The notes beneath the pieces were generated by a model. That model made no database searches. It had not been told where the DNA came from and saw only the letters and a program-made list of their open reading frames with translations. From Acanthacorydalis orientalis (lineage: Eukaryota; Arthropoda; Insecta; Megaloptera; Corydalidae): a stretch of 64,000 nucleotides of DNA. The stretch spans positions 8,081,961 to 8,145,960 of the forward strand of contig CM068313.1 in assembly GCA_034766995.1 (NCBI GenBank), in the 5' to 3' direction. Position numbers and translations under genes: made by a program. Of this stretch, positions 31,492 through 43,777 are shown piece by piece; the stretch's first letter is position 1, and every line of letters starts with the position of its first letter.

Positions 31492-32042
31492 TGTAATAAA
31501 TTTATATAGAAATAAATTACAAGCTAAATACGAGTATAAAGAATTTTACGAAAACAAAATTTCATAATTTTTTTTTCAATTTTCGAATTGGTATGCAAAT
31601 ATAATATTATAACATAAATTAATTTTAACAAAATTATTTAAGCAGTCTGTAGTTTTTTTTTATTACTGAATATTATTACAATTAGAAAAAAATGTTACTT
31701 TTTAAAAGTACTTAAAGATATCTTACTAAGATACTCAGTATTGGTTGAGAACTATTTGTAGGAAGAATTTTTATTGCTGGTTTTCTTATATATCACCTCG
31801 TTTTTATCCTCCCTCTCTCTCGCTATATATACATGTATGAATGTATATATATATATATAATATAGAGAGAGGGGAGAGGGCAGAGAGAATGAGAAAGTCA
31901 TCTGACCATTCGCTGCTGGTTAAAGGATTTGTATATTTCCTTAGAATGATAATGATTTATATTCTCTTTTTCAGACTTATTTTTAATCTTTTTATCTTAA
32001 TAATTTATTTGGTTTTTTCAAGATATATCTTTTTTAATTATT

Positions 32043-32049
<7 letters not shown>

Positions 32050-32084
<35 letters not shown>
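32050..32084. repeat. (TA)n microsatellite
   Basis: TA run immediately left of a truncated GGGTGATTC-family element. Confidence 0.9.
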
Positions 32085-32089
<5 letters not shown>

Positions 32090-32213
32090 GTAACAATTAA
32101 TAGTATTTTAGTATTAAATTGAACTAAAATACGAAATAGAAAATATGTTTTTTTTTAAATTTTGAGATTGTTTTTAATACTTTCATGTGGAAGCCTAAAT
32201 TGAATCACTCTGT
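32085..32213. mobile_element. GGGTGATTC-family element, left end lost
   Basis: AGTATTTTAGTATTAAATTG, AACTAAAATACGAAATAG and the right end GTGGAAGCCTAAATTGAATC match the family. The left inverted repeat is gone, replaced by the TA microsatellite, and a second TA run (32214-32234) borders the right end. The family may seed or target TA repeats. Confidence 0.65.
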
Positions 32214-32379
32214 GTATATATATATATATATATACACTCATCTATATAATAGTATTTTTATTACTGGTTAAATTTCTTATTCTAATATTTATAAAATATT
32301 TACTTGTAAGTTGTTGAAAAAATGTAAATGCACTAAACATAAAACTTTATATTACATACTTTGTAATTACTTTATTATA

Positions 32380-32380
<1 letters not shown>

Positions 32381-32451
<71 letters not shown>
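32381..32451. repeat. Longest uninterrupted (TA)n in the window
   Basis: About 70 bp of TA followed by TGTTTGTGTATGTATGTGTG. Confidence 0.95.
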
Positions 32452-32454
<3 letters not shown>

Positions 32455-32629
32455 TGTGTATGTATGTGTGTGTTAACGCACACATCCATAACAGAATATG
32501 TAAAATTTTACCTGCACACTAAAGATACATAGTGTGATAAGTTATAATAACGTTAGTATAAGGTTTATGTCGTGTTTTTTACTGCGTATGAAAAATTAAT
32601 AGCTTCTGTGCTGAATAGAAAATATTGCA

Positions 32630-32900
32630 TTCGCCCCGGTAGTACACGCTTTACGTTCCATCCACAATAGTTTGAAATTGTTGCAACAACAGAATAGCAA
32701 CGGATTTTATTATACTCGTACGTTCTTGTATTATTGACGTTTGTTTATTGTGTTTTCGATTGGCCGTGTTATTTGTAGTGAATCGTTAAAGTGGCATTTT
32801 GCCGTTCTAGTTCGAATTTATTATGTTCAGACATAGTTGCTTTACGGGTGGATTAAATCGGTGTTACGTTTTGAAGATCTTTAAAAAGTTGATTGATTGA
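32630..32900. promoter_or_regulatory. Balanced-composition block, possible regulatory DNA
   Basis: GCATTCGCCCCGGTAGTACA, GTTCCATCCACAATAG and GATTGGCCGTG (inverted CCAAT) stand out from AT-rich flanks. No coding frame of note. Confidence 0.25.
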
Positions 32901-32979
32901 AGTGCGGATGTCTGTATTGTATCATTGGAAGATGTTTGTTTTGTGGATGTAAATTTCATCAATTGTTTTTTATTTACAA

Positions 32980-32981
<2 letters not shown>

Positions 32982-33030
<49 letters not shown>
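32982..33030. repeat. (TA)n microsatellite
   Basis: Uninterrupted TA run of about 49 bp. Confidence 0.95.
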
Positions 33031-33033
<3 letters not shown>

Positions 33034-34242
33034 TAAAAAGAAAAGAATAATAAGTAATTTTATAAGAAATATATAAATACTTATATATATAACTAAATAA
33101 ATATTATTGCAAATCGTTTGATTACATTAATAATTGTAACTTTTAACAACATTTATATCAAAACTGGGATTGTAAAAACTCTGTTGATGGATAAACGTCC
33201 GAAAGAAAAAAGTAAATGATTAAAGTTTAATAATTAATTTTTGAAGAATTTTTGTAAAATGAATTTTAAATTTTCAAATCAAAAATATGTTATAGAAAAA
33301 TATAATCGACTGTTTGAAAAAATGATTTTAAGTAGAAATTTATATCTGTTAGTGAACTGTATTTTTCTGTATTTAATCTGCATTCTTCAATTAAGGGTTG
33401 TTTGTAACTATTAGTTTCGTTATGAGTGACATCCTCAAATAGTTCTTTACTATGGTACTCTCACTGGAACTAAAAGAACAGACACTTCGCTGATACAAAA
33501 GAATAAAAACCGACATGACAACGAGTTAGTCAATTTATTGAAAACAAATTATTCTAATTTTACAAACGAATTTATATCTTGCACATCAAGTTTAAAAATG
33601 TTCAAAAATATATATATATATATATATATTATTTACTTTGATCCTCTTGTGTACTTATGAATCTTAATTATACATTTATATACTTACTATCATCAAGAAA
33701 AATATAATTTATTTCGAATACTTTTCTTAATAAAAGTTTAAATGTGAATTATCAATAAGATTTAGAAATAGTAGAGTAGCCATTTATTCATATATACATA
33801 GAAAATGCACACAGACACCTATTCTTTTTTGTTTATTAACAAGTCTACAGTAAAAATATTTAGTTACAAATAAATAATGAACTAAGAATATTTTTTAAAC
33901 ATCAGTAACGTTCAATTCGCTTATTTAAAATAATATTGTATTATTAAACATCATTCTTTTAAATTTGTTCTTCAACAACTATCTGCATGTTATAGTTAGT
34001 ATATATTTAATTATTTTCTTATATATCAGTATTATCTATTGTATATACTTGACATTTATTTAAAATTACCGGAGGCTTGTAATAGCATGTGAACAAAATT
34101 ACTGATTACTAATTAACGTCCTTGTAAATAATCCAATCTAACTATTGGTTATGTAATTATATAAAAGTAATTAATGCACTGCAGGCAGAAGGAAGTTACA
34201 AATTAATAATTACGTTAATTTGATTTTGTATTTTAATTATAT

Positions 34243-34291
<49 letters not shown>

Positions 34292-34540
34292 ATTCTACAT
34301 TAAAGTGTTCAAATATAATTAAATAATTACTTTTTTGTTTGTTTTAAGAAAATTGAAGTTTTTTTTTAAATCGAAAAGTAAATAATGATTATAGTTTTTT
34401 TACAATTATTTAAAAACTATATAGATTTTAAAACAGTGAGTAAATATGTGTTCAGTCTTTCACAGTCTTTTATTTATGACTGATGTTTATTATAATTAGT
34501 TTAAATATAGTTTTATTGAAAATATACAAAAGTCAATGGT
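33031..34540. other. AT-rich gap
   Basis: Contains TA runs at 33608-33630 and 34245-34286 and no other recognised feature. Confidence 0.5.
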
Positions 34541-34547
34541 ACTTTAA

Positions 34548-34831
34548 CCCTTTGCACTCGTCGAATATTACTATGTTTCCTTTCAGCAACTCTATAATTA
34601 TAAATATAATTTATAATCATGAAAAATTTAGGATTACTTTTTACTTGAAACAAGGAAACAAATTTATCATTTATACATATTCTTTTTGATTTCATCCATT
34701 CTTATAAATTATATTTGTAGAAAAATGCAACTGATCAGCTAGTGGAACAAACGTTTAAGTGTCGTGTTGGCATTCCGATTTGTTGGAATAAATGTTCATG
34801 CCAGCGGTGCTGGAATTCCGAGTACAAAGGG
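34548..34831. mobile_element. piggyBac-like non-autonomous element, best copy
   Basis: CCCTTTGCACTCG at the left and CGAGTACAAAGGG at the right form a 13-bp inverted repeat with one mismatch. Perfect TTAA duplications flank it (34544-34547 and 34832-34835), the hallmark of piggyBac-type insertion. The 284-bp interior has no transposase. Frames at 34483-34689 and 34513-34695 merely cross the left end. Confidence 0.85.
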
Positions 34832-35096
34832 TTAAAGTAATTACATTGATTTCAGTTAAATTCTTTATTTTACGATCGTATTTCTTGAAAGAAATCACTT
34901 GTTAAATGTTTAAAACTAAGTTTATACCTGAATAAATAATTGGATAAGACTAAAAATTTTTTTTTCACAAGTCAGTTGGTACGATTCAGTTTTAATAATT
35001 ATAGTCCATATGTATATTCATAATATGCAAATACAATAATATACATAGCCTATTAATATATTGAGCATTTTTTACAAAGAATTATTTTCTTATTCC

Positions 35097-35380
35097 GCAA
35101 ATCACAACATTATTCTAATCAAAAATGTTCAGTAAATGAATTTACAATTCTTTCACAAAACTATTTTATATGTGGCGATACTGATGCTCAGAATGTTAAG
35201 ATGAAAAGATCTACATCATATTGTCTTGATAATGATTGCATCGACATAAAAATACACTTAAGTAACAACCAAAATGATAATCAGTAAACAATCATTGAAT
35301 ATTTTTAATTGAAAAACTATTATGTGGTTTGTTTGAAAGGAAAAAAGTTCATTTATGAAGTAGAATTTCCCCACAGTGTA
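35097..35380. repeat. FB-1 foldback copy, two-armed
   Basis: Left: GCAAATCACAACATTATTC and AATCAAAAATGTTCAGTAAA, then an eroded middle. Right: AATGATTGCATCGACATAA, AAGTAACAACCAAAATGATA, TTATGTGGTTTGTTTGAAAG and ATTTCCCCACAGTG. Confidence 0.7.
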
Positions 35381-37140
35381 AAAAAAATATTGACAAGGAA
35401 TGTTTTTTATTGAACTTAAACTGCGAGATTAATACTGAGATTTAATGTGGTTTTCAAAATCCAGTGATTTATTTATAAAATTATTTTGATAAATTGTTGC
35501 TTCGATTGAAAATCTTATTTTTCTTAAAATCTTAATGTTTTTATTGAGAAACTTCTTGTTTAGTACATAGAGGTTTATAAAAAATAGTTAACATATTTAC
35601 ACCATAATTCGACTTATTTATTTCCGACAAGTTTTTAAATTTTGAAAAATTAATTTATCACATTTCATCATTCACCTCATTATTGAATCTTTTAAATTCT
35701 TAAATGACCAATCTTCTAAAAAATATATACATAAATATATCTTTTTTCAAATATAAATTCATTTTTTTATTTTATTGTATTAAAAAAATGTAAAATAAAA
35801 GTATTTAGTCGTCAGTTATTAACCGACAACTTATTTCGTACAGACATCTCATTCACAAGAATATATATTTTGATCTTAGGTAATTTACGCGTTTCCTCTA
35901 TTCATATGATCTCCGAAAATACATAGTCAAAACAGACCGTACATTCATTTCCTGTTTTTAATACTCCATGACGACAAACATAATTAAACCAATACACTTT
36001 ATTTATTTAAGCATAATGATGCATTCTTAGAATCACAAAAGAATCCAAATATATTGTATTCGATTAGTTCTGTTAACAGCTGTATTTTAATACTTTGCTT
36101 GAATATAAATATACATACGTTTATACGCATCCACATTACACACAATAGAAAACAAATACAAACACAAACATACACAAAAATAAATCACGTATGCATACAG
36201 TCAACCAGACAAGTACACAGATACATTTTTTCATTTGTTTAAAAGGGAATACATTTCTATTAGTTTTGATATTTTTCTTGATAGTTCAATGGATAATTTA
36301 AAAAAAAAACTTTTTGAAATAATAATTAGGTAAAAGTTGGAAAAATTAAAACAAAAAAAAATTAATTCAGTTTAAAACAATATTCTTTATCATTTTTGTA
36401 TTTACAATTTAACACCATGTTGATTAAACTTAATAAATTCTATCTTACTTTCCTTTGAAATTATTTAAATAATTGTCAACAATTTAATTTATGTTAATTA
36501 TTAGATATTTTTTAATCTCTGAAAGCTTTTACAAACACTTATTTATTGAATAATTCTTTAAAAAATAGTTTATTTAATCAGATTAAATAATAAAAACATA
36601 CATTTATTTCTGACATTTAAATATATCAGTCATATATATATATATATAGAATACCCTAATTTAATCTTCTTTTATCAGCAAATTTCATATAAGGTCAATT
36701 TATAGAAAGTCTCTGAACCATAAATACGTTTCAGTTGACCGACACTCATTTAATTCGAATGAATGTTTCTCTTGGTGAAATTTAATATTAAAGCTTGAAT
36801 AATTTTCATTAAAATACACCTACAAATCTGATAGTTTTATTAAGATAGCATTTTGAAATTCACGTTTTTGGTACTAGTTATTTCCAGGCGAATTAAATTC
36901 AATCCAATGGGGTTAACAATGTTGTAACAGCTTTTAAGAAGATTGAAGTTAATTAAGATTCGATTACTTGAAGTATTTGTTGAAGAAAATGTGTTTTAAA
37001 TCATAATGTTTGATATTCAATGATGTTTTAATGATTGAAAATGTAAGAGAAAATGTTTTAATTTAATTTTTATATTTAAAACAATCTTTGTGTGTTCAAA
37101 ATATAGGAAATAATCTATAGATATATTTAGTGTTAGTTTG
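35381..37140. other. AT-rich gap
   Basis: Nothing recognised except a short TA run at 36631-36649 and a CA-containing tract near 36115-36190 (open frame 36054-36242, no motif). Confidence 0.45.
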
Positions 37141-37144
37141 AATG

Positions 37145-37440
37145 ATTAATTTTATTTCAATTCACAAACGACAACATTTTTCTGATCAGAAGTGTTCAAT
37201 GAATAATTATTGATCATTTCTGATTGTTACTTATGCACATTTCGATAGTGATTACATCATTCTCAGAGAGTTAAGGTATACAAATATCCAGATTTTTCTA
37301 TACTTTATCGCTCTAAAGACGGTAGCATCGCTATCAAAATGCAGATAAGCAACAGAAACCATTGAATATATTTGATCATATTTTTTTTGTGTTTTGTATG
37401 ATAAGAGAGAGTATTTATTTGTAAAATATTCAGTGTTTTT
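37145..37440. repeat. FB-1 foldback copy, two-armed
   Basis: Both arms are clear. TTTCTGATCAGAAGTGTTCA, ATTATTGATCATTTCTGATT, TATGCACATTTCGATAGTG and ATCATTCTCAGAGAGTTAAG face CTTTATCGCTCTAAAGACG, TAGCATCGCTATCAAAATGC and AGATAAGCAACAGAAACC. Confidence 0.8.
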
Positions 37441-37799
37441 TCAAACATTTTTCTTAATTTATAAACCGGCTTATTTGCTGATTCCATCGTTTGATTTAAA
37501 ATAATATAAGAATTTTACGTTTTATAACACAAAGATAGTAAAATTAAGTAATAAATTTAGCCTGCTTGAAAATCACATAAAATAATTGTAAATACTAAAT
37601 TCGAATTTGCTTGGCACGTTTTTGAAATAATAATTTTTAGAAAAATAAAACTATTATTCATAGTATTAATAATAATAATTGTATGTACACTAACTTCAGA
37701 CAACAAATCAGACGATAGAACTTTTAATAAAGAATATACGGTTTAATTTTTTACTGCTTCTCATTTTTGAAGTATACTTGAAAGCTTAATTATCTTGGA

Positions 37800-38155
37800 A
37801 ATGATTTTTTTTAACCCCAAAAACCACAAAAAATTGTTCAGATTAAAAATAGTCAATGAATCATTGATTATTTTTAATTCTTGTTTATACACATTTCGAC
37901 GACAATTTAATTGTATACAGACTGAAGACGTACAGAATAATCTATTTTTTTTAGAGAACAATCTATTTATCCATATTTGTTTACGCTATGGCACTCGAAA
38001 AATTATTGCATGGATATCAAAATGTATAAAAAATGCAATTAAAAATGATCAATAATGATTTATGTAACATTTTAAATTAGAAAAAATATAGTGGCTTGCG
38101 AGGTAAAAAATTAATTAATTAATGAATGTAAATTTAACCATTTAGCCAGTGTCAA
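37800..38155. repeat. FB-1 foldback copy, both ends partly kept
   Basis: The left arm has AACCACAAAAAATTGTTCAG, ATCATTGATTATTTTTAATT and ACACATTTCGACGACAATTT. The right arm has TTGCATGGATATCAAAATG, TTAAAAATGATCAATAATGA, GTGGCTTGCGAGGTAAAAAA, and the outer motif CAGTGTCAAAACTGT. It lies about 360 bp from the previous copy in the same orientation of arms. Confidence 0.75.
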
Positions 38156-38176
38156 AACTGTATTATGTATTGTCTT

Positions 38177-38178
<2 letters not shown>

Positions 38179-38222
<44 letters not shown>

Positions 38223-38240
38223 ATATATATATATATATAG
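38179..38240. repeat. (TA)n(TG)n(TA)n microsatellite
   Basis: TA run, then GTGTGTGTGTG, then TA again. Confidence 0.9.
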
Positions 38241-39985
38241 TGTGTGTTTGTTCTCTGAAAATCCTGTAGGTTACATTTCAGTTGATATTTACTACAACCA
38301 CATTATATTCTCATTTTTTGGTAGAATTTACATAAATTTTTAAATAGATTTTGTCTGATGAAAGTCAAAACAGGTCATGAAAATACAAATTCATATGTGA
38401 CCTACAGGATTCATATAAGACAATATTCTTGAAGGCTTTAAATAAAGAAGAATTGATATGCAAGAATGTAGTTCATTTTGAGCAGTCAGTAAGTGGCATT
38501 AATCACTCACCCAAATTGTGCAATTTAAATGAACCATTAAGAGAATCTGTTTTTGATGAATGATTTCTGAGTAATATTTTTCATCCGTTGAAGATTGACC
38601 TCGAAAATATTTTCATAGCTATTTTGTATTTACTACAAAGTTGAAAATCAATGAATAAGCTTACAAAATGTCCGAAAAAATCAAATTATAAAATATTTAT
38701 GATTTTCATTATTTTGTAGTATCTTTTAATAAATAATAATATTTCATATTGCAAAATGTTTGTTATTCAAAATAGAAATAAATATATAATCATGTGTATA
38801 AATATTTTACTTATTAATTTTCAATATTACACCAGACATAATAAAAACTGGTCGCACATGTTTTATATACAAGATATAATATTTTCATGTTTATACAGTT
38901 TAGACGATGATTTTAATGAAATGATAAAGTTTGCTTTTGTTTGATGTGTTTATTTTGAAACTTGTAAAAATCTAAATAATATAAACTATAGAACAAGTGT
39001 TGAACAAGTTATGTACACATTTTTCTAACATCAAATATTTATATAATAATGTCAAATAAATATAAATGAAGTACATAAAAATATACTAAATAATTCTGAA
39101 AAAATAAATATTTATTTAATGAAATACACATGATATTACATACTATCACATTAAAGATAGTTTACACTTACTGCTCATAAAATAAAATATATATTTACCA
39201 CCATCTAGAATTATTGAAAAGCTATAACAGTGAGATAGTATTTGATTTCGAATGTACGATTCCAGGACGGTGCCATTATAACACATACATGTCTGTTTTT
39301 GTCTCATTCTCACAGATATCGCGGTATATTTATCGTTCTCAGGTCATGCGGAAATTGAACGTTAAGTGGCACTGCAACAATTCTTGATAGTTAAATAGAA
39401 ATCGTAAATAGTTCCTGAAAACGTTCGAGCAATAAATTGTCAGAGGTCATTACGAGCACATGTGTGTGTGCAAATTCAATAGCACTTGTACTGTACGAGC
39501 TTCGAATGAACGAAGATCGTGTAGTGAAATATTGTGGAATTTTAAATGAAATGCGTGGAATGGGGTTCGAAAATGGTTCGTTTTATTTTCTTATATTAAA
39601 GTATGAAATTGTAGTATGGTGTGTTTAAAGGAAAATCGGACTGCAGTAATAGTATACTAAAAAAAATTTGAATAAGATATGAACAATAAAATAATTGAAA
39701 CTGTTCTTTTTCAATGTAAATTGTATAGCAAAAAGTATACAATCAGTCTTATATAAAAATCGATTATTTCTTAATTAAAAAGGTATGAACGAATGGAAGT
39801 ATCAAAATTGAAAAAAAATAGATTTATAACCTACAAATAATTAATCTAATATACGTTTTATATTAAATAGTAGAAGAAACGGTAAGAGATTTGAGTTATT
39901 CATTATAAAAAAGGAAAAGAGGAGTTTTCTCAAAATTTAGAGTGGCAATCAATGAATTGTTAGAAAAATATCTTTATTCATAATA
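38241..39985. other. AT-rich gap with a small CG patch
   Basis: 39240-39560 is slightly CG-richer (CAGGACGGTGCC, ATCGCGGTATATTTATCGTT, ATTACGAGCACATGTGTGTG). The frame 39437-39628 carries no recognisable domain. No repeat family copy seen. Confidence 0.4.
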
Positions 39986-39987
39986 CT

Positions 39988-40190
39988 GTTCTGACACTGG
40001 CTAAATTTGTATTCATAAATGGATTATTTTTTACCTAAAACCACAGAAAAATTATATAAAAAAATTAATGATCATTTTTCTGTACATTGGTTTTCTTAAG
40101 ACGATGGAACCGCCATCCAAACAATTTTTGATCACAACAGTTTTGTGATTTATAAAGTGAAAGAAGAATTTGTATATAAAAATACATTTT
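39988..40190. repeat. FB-1 copy, internally shortened
   Basis: Outer motif ACTGTTCTGACACTGGCTAA, then AAACCACAGAAAAATTATA. The inner blocks are short, and a degraded right side reads CAACAGTTTTGTGATTTATA with AAGTGAAAGAAGAATTTG. Confidence 0.65.
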
Positions 40191-40261
40191 CCTTTAAAAA
40201 GTGGTATTAGCTTGTTTTATAAAAATAATTACTTTTGTAACAAAATTATTTTTGTCCTTGT

Positions 40262-40430
40262 GGATAAATTCACTTTTAAAAAGCAAATTTGACATCCCCA
40301 TTAACCCAAAAAAAGTATATAACTAAAAATTTTCAATAAATAGTTATTGTGTATTTTTGATTCTTATTTATGCGCATTTTAAAGGCGATGCTGTCATCCT
40401 CAGAGCTCAAAGTAACTAAATATAAATTTT
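40262..40430. repeat. FB-1 left half
   Basis: GGATAAATTCACTTTTAAAA, TCAATAAATAGTTATTGTG, TTATTTATGCGCATTTTAAA and TGCTGTCATCCTCAGAGCTC. The right arm is absent; a TA microsatellite follows at 40462. Confidence 0.65.
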
Positions 40431-40459
40431 TTGTTTAGTAATATATCTATCTATCTGTT

Positions 40460-40461
<2 letters not shown>

Positions 40462-40512
<51 letters not shown>
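40462..40512. repeat. (TA)n microsatellite
   Basis: TA run of about 50 bp. With the run at 40624-40662 it creates the apparent Ile-Tyr-rich minus-strand frame at 40451-40858. Confidence 0.95.
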
Positions 40513-40515
<3 letters not shown>

Positions 40516-40623
40516 CAAATACTTTTATGAGTATAACAAATTTTAAAAGAATAGTACTGTAAGATCTGCAAGAAAAAATATTGAATATGAAGAAAAAATA
40601 TTGACATTCATAACAAAAAAATG

Positions 40624-40662
<39 letters not shown>
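40624..40662. repeat. (TA)n microsatellite
   Basis: Uninterrupted TA run of about 39 bp. Confidence 0.95.
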
Positions 40663-40664
<2 letters not shown>

Positions 40665-40665
<1 letters not shown>

Positions 40666-41395
40666 TGTGTCTGTGATGTAATTTTAATTTCGAAGCCGTA
40701 AAAGATTCAATAATTTCTATGTCTGCCTGCGGTGCACAGTTTAATTGGATTCTATTTTTATCATTTCGAAAATTATATTCGTAGTACGATTCATGAAAAA
40801 GGAATAAGTAATTCGATGTGTTATTAATAAGGAAAATTGGAAAAAAAGTCAAAAACAAATAAGTATCATCTTATATAAAATTGATTACTTATTAAATTAC
40901 CTGAAAGTTAAATGTTATTTAATCCGATTAGATATCATAAAGGCTATTATATTGGCGGTATTGTGTTGAGATCCATTCTGATTAAATTTTTTTTATTATT
41001 ACGTTTGTGTTCCCGTAGACGATACCTCCCATTCCATTTATTTATTTTTATTAAGTATGGATGATATCGTTCTTGTTTCGATACACGATACCATCTGCTT
41101 GTTACATTTTTATCTATTCTTCGTATAACGATCGTCTGGTAATAAATAATGCAATGATGTCGCACAGAGGGTATTTCAGTATTAATGAAAATGCACAATA
41201 TGCGACATTGTAACAGGATACTTAACTAAAAGTAAATAACTACAGAACGAACAGAACGAATAAATTATTTGTAAAAGGCAAACATATCCGACATTCGATA
41301 CAAGCGAAATTAACGACAACATTTAACATTGAACATTAAGAAATAAAGCTCAAATATATATCACTGACAAATGCAAGGAAGCATTTAAACTGCAA
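40665..41395. other. Gap without recognised features
   Basis: Moderately AT-rich. The minus-strand frame at 40947-41198 (83 codons) has no recognised motif and is not supported by splice signals. Confidence 0.4.
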
Positions 41396-41665
41396 TCTCG
41401 GATGGTGTAATTTCAAATACGTAAACCGAACGACCCGTACACTGTGTATAGTTGTGTACGCGCTCTCTAGTGCCGCGTCGGGTTCTCGTGGGCGGGGTTC
41501 GAACTAACGACCTCGAAGCTTAAACGTTACAGTCGTATCAACGACAGTAAATTGTTTGTTACATGGCCATGGCGACGACTTATGGCCGTTGCGCTTTCAA
41601 CATAACTTCAACAGTGTGGTCAAAACTTACTTCGGCTAAAAGCTGTTATATCGAGAACTACTACT
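41396..41665 (-). other. CG-rich block with tRNA-like promoter motifs (minus)
   Basis: On the minus strand AGTTCGAACCCC at about 41502-41513 resembles a tRNA T-arm / B box. About 40 bases upstream, GTCGTTGATACGAC resembles a D-arm / A box. The T stem and acceptor do not pair, so this is not a functional tRNA. A tRNA-derived SINE head or tRNA pseudogene is the best guess. The plus strand also carries an NcoI-like ACATGGCCATGGCGACG region with no clear frame. Confidence 0.3.
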
Positions 41666-41764
41666 TGAAGAAAGTGCCGTAAAGATCATTTAAACTTTGG
41701 CTTGAATTATGTTTAAATCGTTTATTACATATATTGTATATGATTTTATATCATGCTCTAATGT

Positions 41765-41812
<48 letters not shown>
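41765..41812. repeat. Compound (CA)n-(TA)n microsatellite
   Basis: CACACACACACACA joined directly to a TA run, the same architecture as 14522-14570. Confidence 0.9.
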
Positions 41813-41815
<3 letters not shown>

Positions 41816-41968
41816 TTCATATCAAAAAACTAATAAAATTTAAAAAAAAGCTTGTTTTCAGTTGTAATCAATTCAGCAAATGAGTAAATATTTGTTCTTA
41901 TTGCTTATTAGAAAACTAATCTCGAAATTTTGTAGTAATTTTCCTTAAAAGTGCATACTGGGGATTTA

Positions 41969-42535
41969 CTAGGTTGATAGAAAAATAATTGCGGTTTATG
42001 ACTTTCAAATTCATATAATTTTTTCTCTTTTTTGATTTTTCTAGCTGTTTTAAGTGGTTTAGAAGTTTTTGATGACTAACACGTAACTTCTGTATAAGCT
42101 CTCAAATTTTTGTGCATGGTTTTTGTTTAAATAACTTCTTCAGTTGTTCGTTATGAATTGAAGAAGAACGCCCGGGATCTTCGTCTTCAAGGCGCTAGTC
42201 CCCAGCATGAAAATTTTTAAACCATCATTGTACTGTACGTTCCTTAAAAGTACCTATACCAAAAGCATCATTTAGTTTACGTGCAATTTCTGCTGCTTTA
42301 CCAACAGTTATGAATTCATACAAAAATTTTTTACTCTTATTTAGTTCTTTTCCATATTTAATTCAGTAGTCCAATTTGAAGCAAAATTAATAATAAAACC
42401 ATAAATGTAGAATGTTTTCGAAATACAGACCGAAAATTCATTTTGAACTGAAATTAACACGAAATGATACTTTAATTAAAAAAATTAAGGTTAAAAATCC
42501 AAACATAATCCGCAATTATTTTCTTACCAAACTAA
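41969..42535 (-). mobile_element. Mariner deletion derivative, third copy
   Basis: The ends CTAGGTTGATAGAAAAATAA and ATTATTTTCTTACCAAACTA are flanked by TA on both sides (41967-41968 and 42536-42537). Orientation is opposite to the copies at 7131 and 30580, and length (567 bp) and deletion point are the same. This shared structure means a single deleted master was amplified. Confidence 0.9.
42005..42355 (-). pseudogene. Mariner N-terminal domain remnant
   Basis: From an ATG at 42353-42355 the minus strand reads KELNKSKKFLYEF, then KAAEIARKLNDAFGIGTFKE, RTVQ, a stop, WFKNFHAGD, then LRVSHQKLLNHLKQLEKSKK. Both helix-turn-helix units of the DNA-binding domain are recognisable. A few stops and frame changes break it. 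It then runs into the 3' end of the element without any catalytic region. Confidence 0.75.
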
Positions 42536-42537
42536 TA

Positions 42538-43295
42538 AATAGGAGATGCTAAGTAAGTGATAAAATTTAAGTCGTTCATTTGCTGTCATTATGGAGGAAT
42601 TCTGTTTTAAATCATAATTTGTTATCGTTTCTATGACGGAATTAAAAGGATTAATATTTTGTCGATAATTAAAAAATATTCATATTTTTTCAGCATCATT
42701 TATGATTTTAAATCTAGAATATTAAACAACAACTTTATTTAATTATATTACTTATCGATTTTCTGTGTATACACATTGTAATCAGTTGTTATCAGTTTGG
42801 TATTGATAATAAAATGTGTTAGGCTAAAAAAATATAGAAATAAAAATATATGGAGTCTATATTTTAAAAAAATGTATATGGAAATATAGTCTGGCTGTCT
42901 AGGTTTCATTAAAAAAATATTGGATGTGTATTTTAATTGATAGAATGTTAAAAAAAATAGTTTTTATTAAAAAAAAATGTTTTATGGTTATACTTTTATT
43001 TTATTGAAGTTGTTTTGTAACCCAGCTAATCGATTTCTGAAAAAAGTCTCATTTATTAAACTGAACACGTGAATATTTAGTATCCGAGATCATTTTTGTT
43101 ACAAAACAGTCTAAAAAAGGAACTAGCTTTATCGAACACAAAGCTGTTCTTCTAAAAAACCTCATACTATCTACTCCAGTTATATATTATGGTAACCCGT
43201 GACCAAAACGAGAAGTTAGCTCTAGCTAGCCCATAGTGTTAGTATCAGATCGATTCGTCGGTGTTCAATATGCAGTGTGTCATTAATGTCACAGC
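42538..43295. other. AT-rich gap
   Basis: Nothing recognised. Composition becomes balanced after 43180. Confidence 0.45.
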
Positions 43296-43299
43296 TAGG

Positions 43300-43375
43300 C
43301 ACATTACGACCACTTGGTTCAATGGTTAGCGTTCGTGGCCGTTGTTCGAACCCCGTTACCGCTGTCACTATATCT
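43300..43375 (+). other. tRNA-like A-box/B-box pair
   Basis: TTGGTTCAATGGTTAGCG is A-box-like and TGTTCGAACCCCG is B-box-like, about 29 bp apart, shorter than in a real tRNA. Stems do not close. It may be a short tRNA-derived SINE or relic. Frames on both strands here (43222-43413, 43277-43480) are overlapping and unsupported. Confidence 0.3.
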
Positions 43376-43728
43376 TCTAGTTCACGACATCCACAGCAAT
43401 TGACCTTCTGCACAGTTGAGATAGATCGATGTCACAGGATGTATGTAGATTACATTTCTAATTCAATATCGTGTAGATAATACTCTGCTTTTTTTACCAA
43501 GTTCTACAAATCTTTTTGTGTTAATTTCAGTTGTGTACTTTCTATGAATTCTCTATAATTTAATCTATATTTTTTTAAAATTATAAAATATTATTAGATT
43601 AAATATTACTGTTCAATATTTTATTTCAAAGTTGAAGAAATGAATGAAAATCAGTATTTAACATTTTGAAAAAAAATGTATAATTTTTTAATTTATAAAA
43701 TCAAATGTAATTTTTTATTACAAAAAGT

Positions 43729-43777
<49 letters not shown>

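Noticed and set aside
33270..33360. Further FB-1 copy
   Set aside because: A few AT-rich words resemble the family, but the block order and the CATTTCGATGG core are missing.
40451..40858. 135-codon minus-strand open frame
   Set aside because: It crosses two (TA)n microsatellites and is largely Ile-Tyr repeats; the rest has AT-driven composition. The same applies to frames at 25630-25875, 26149-26367, 32311-32532, 38149-38343, 51375-51701 and 58902-59108.
43222..43480. Functional tRNA gene at the A-box/B-box-like motifs
   Set aside because: The distance between motifs is too short and the T and acceptor stems do not pair.
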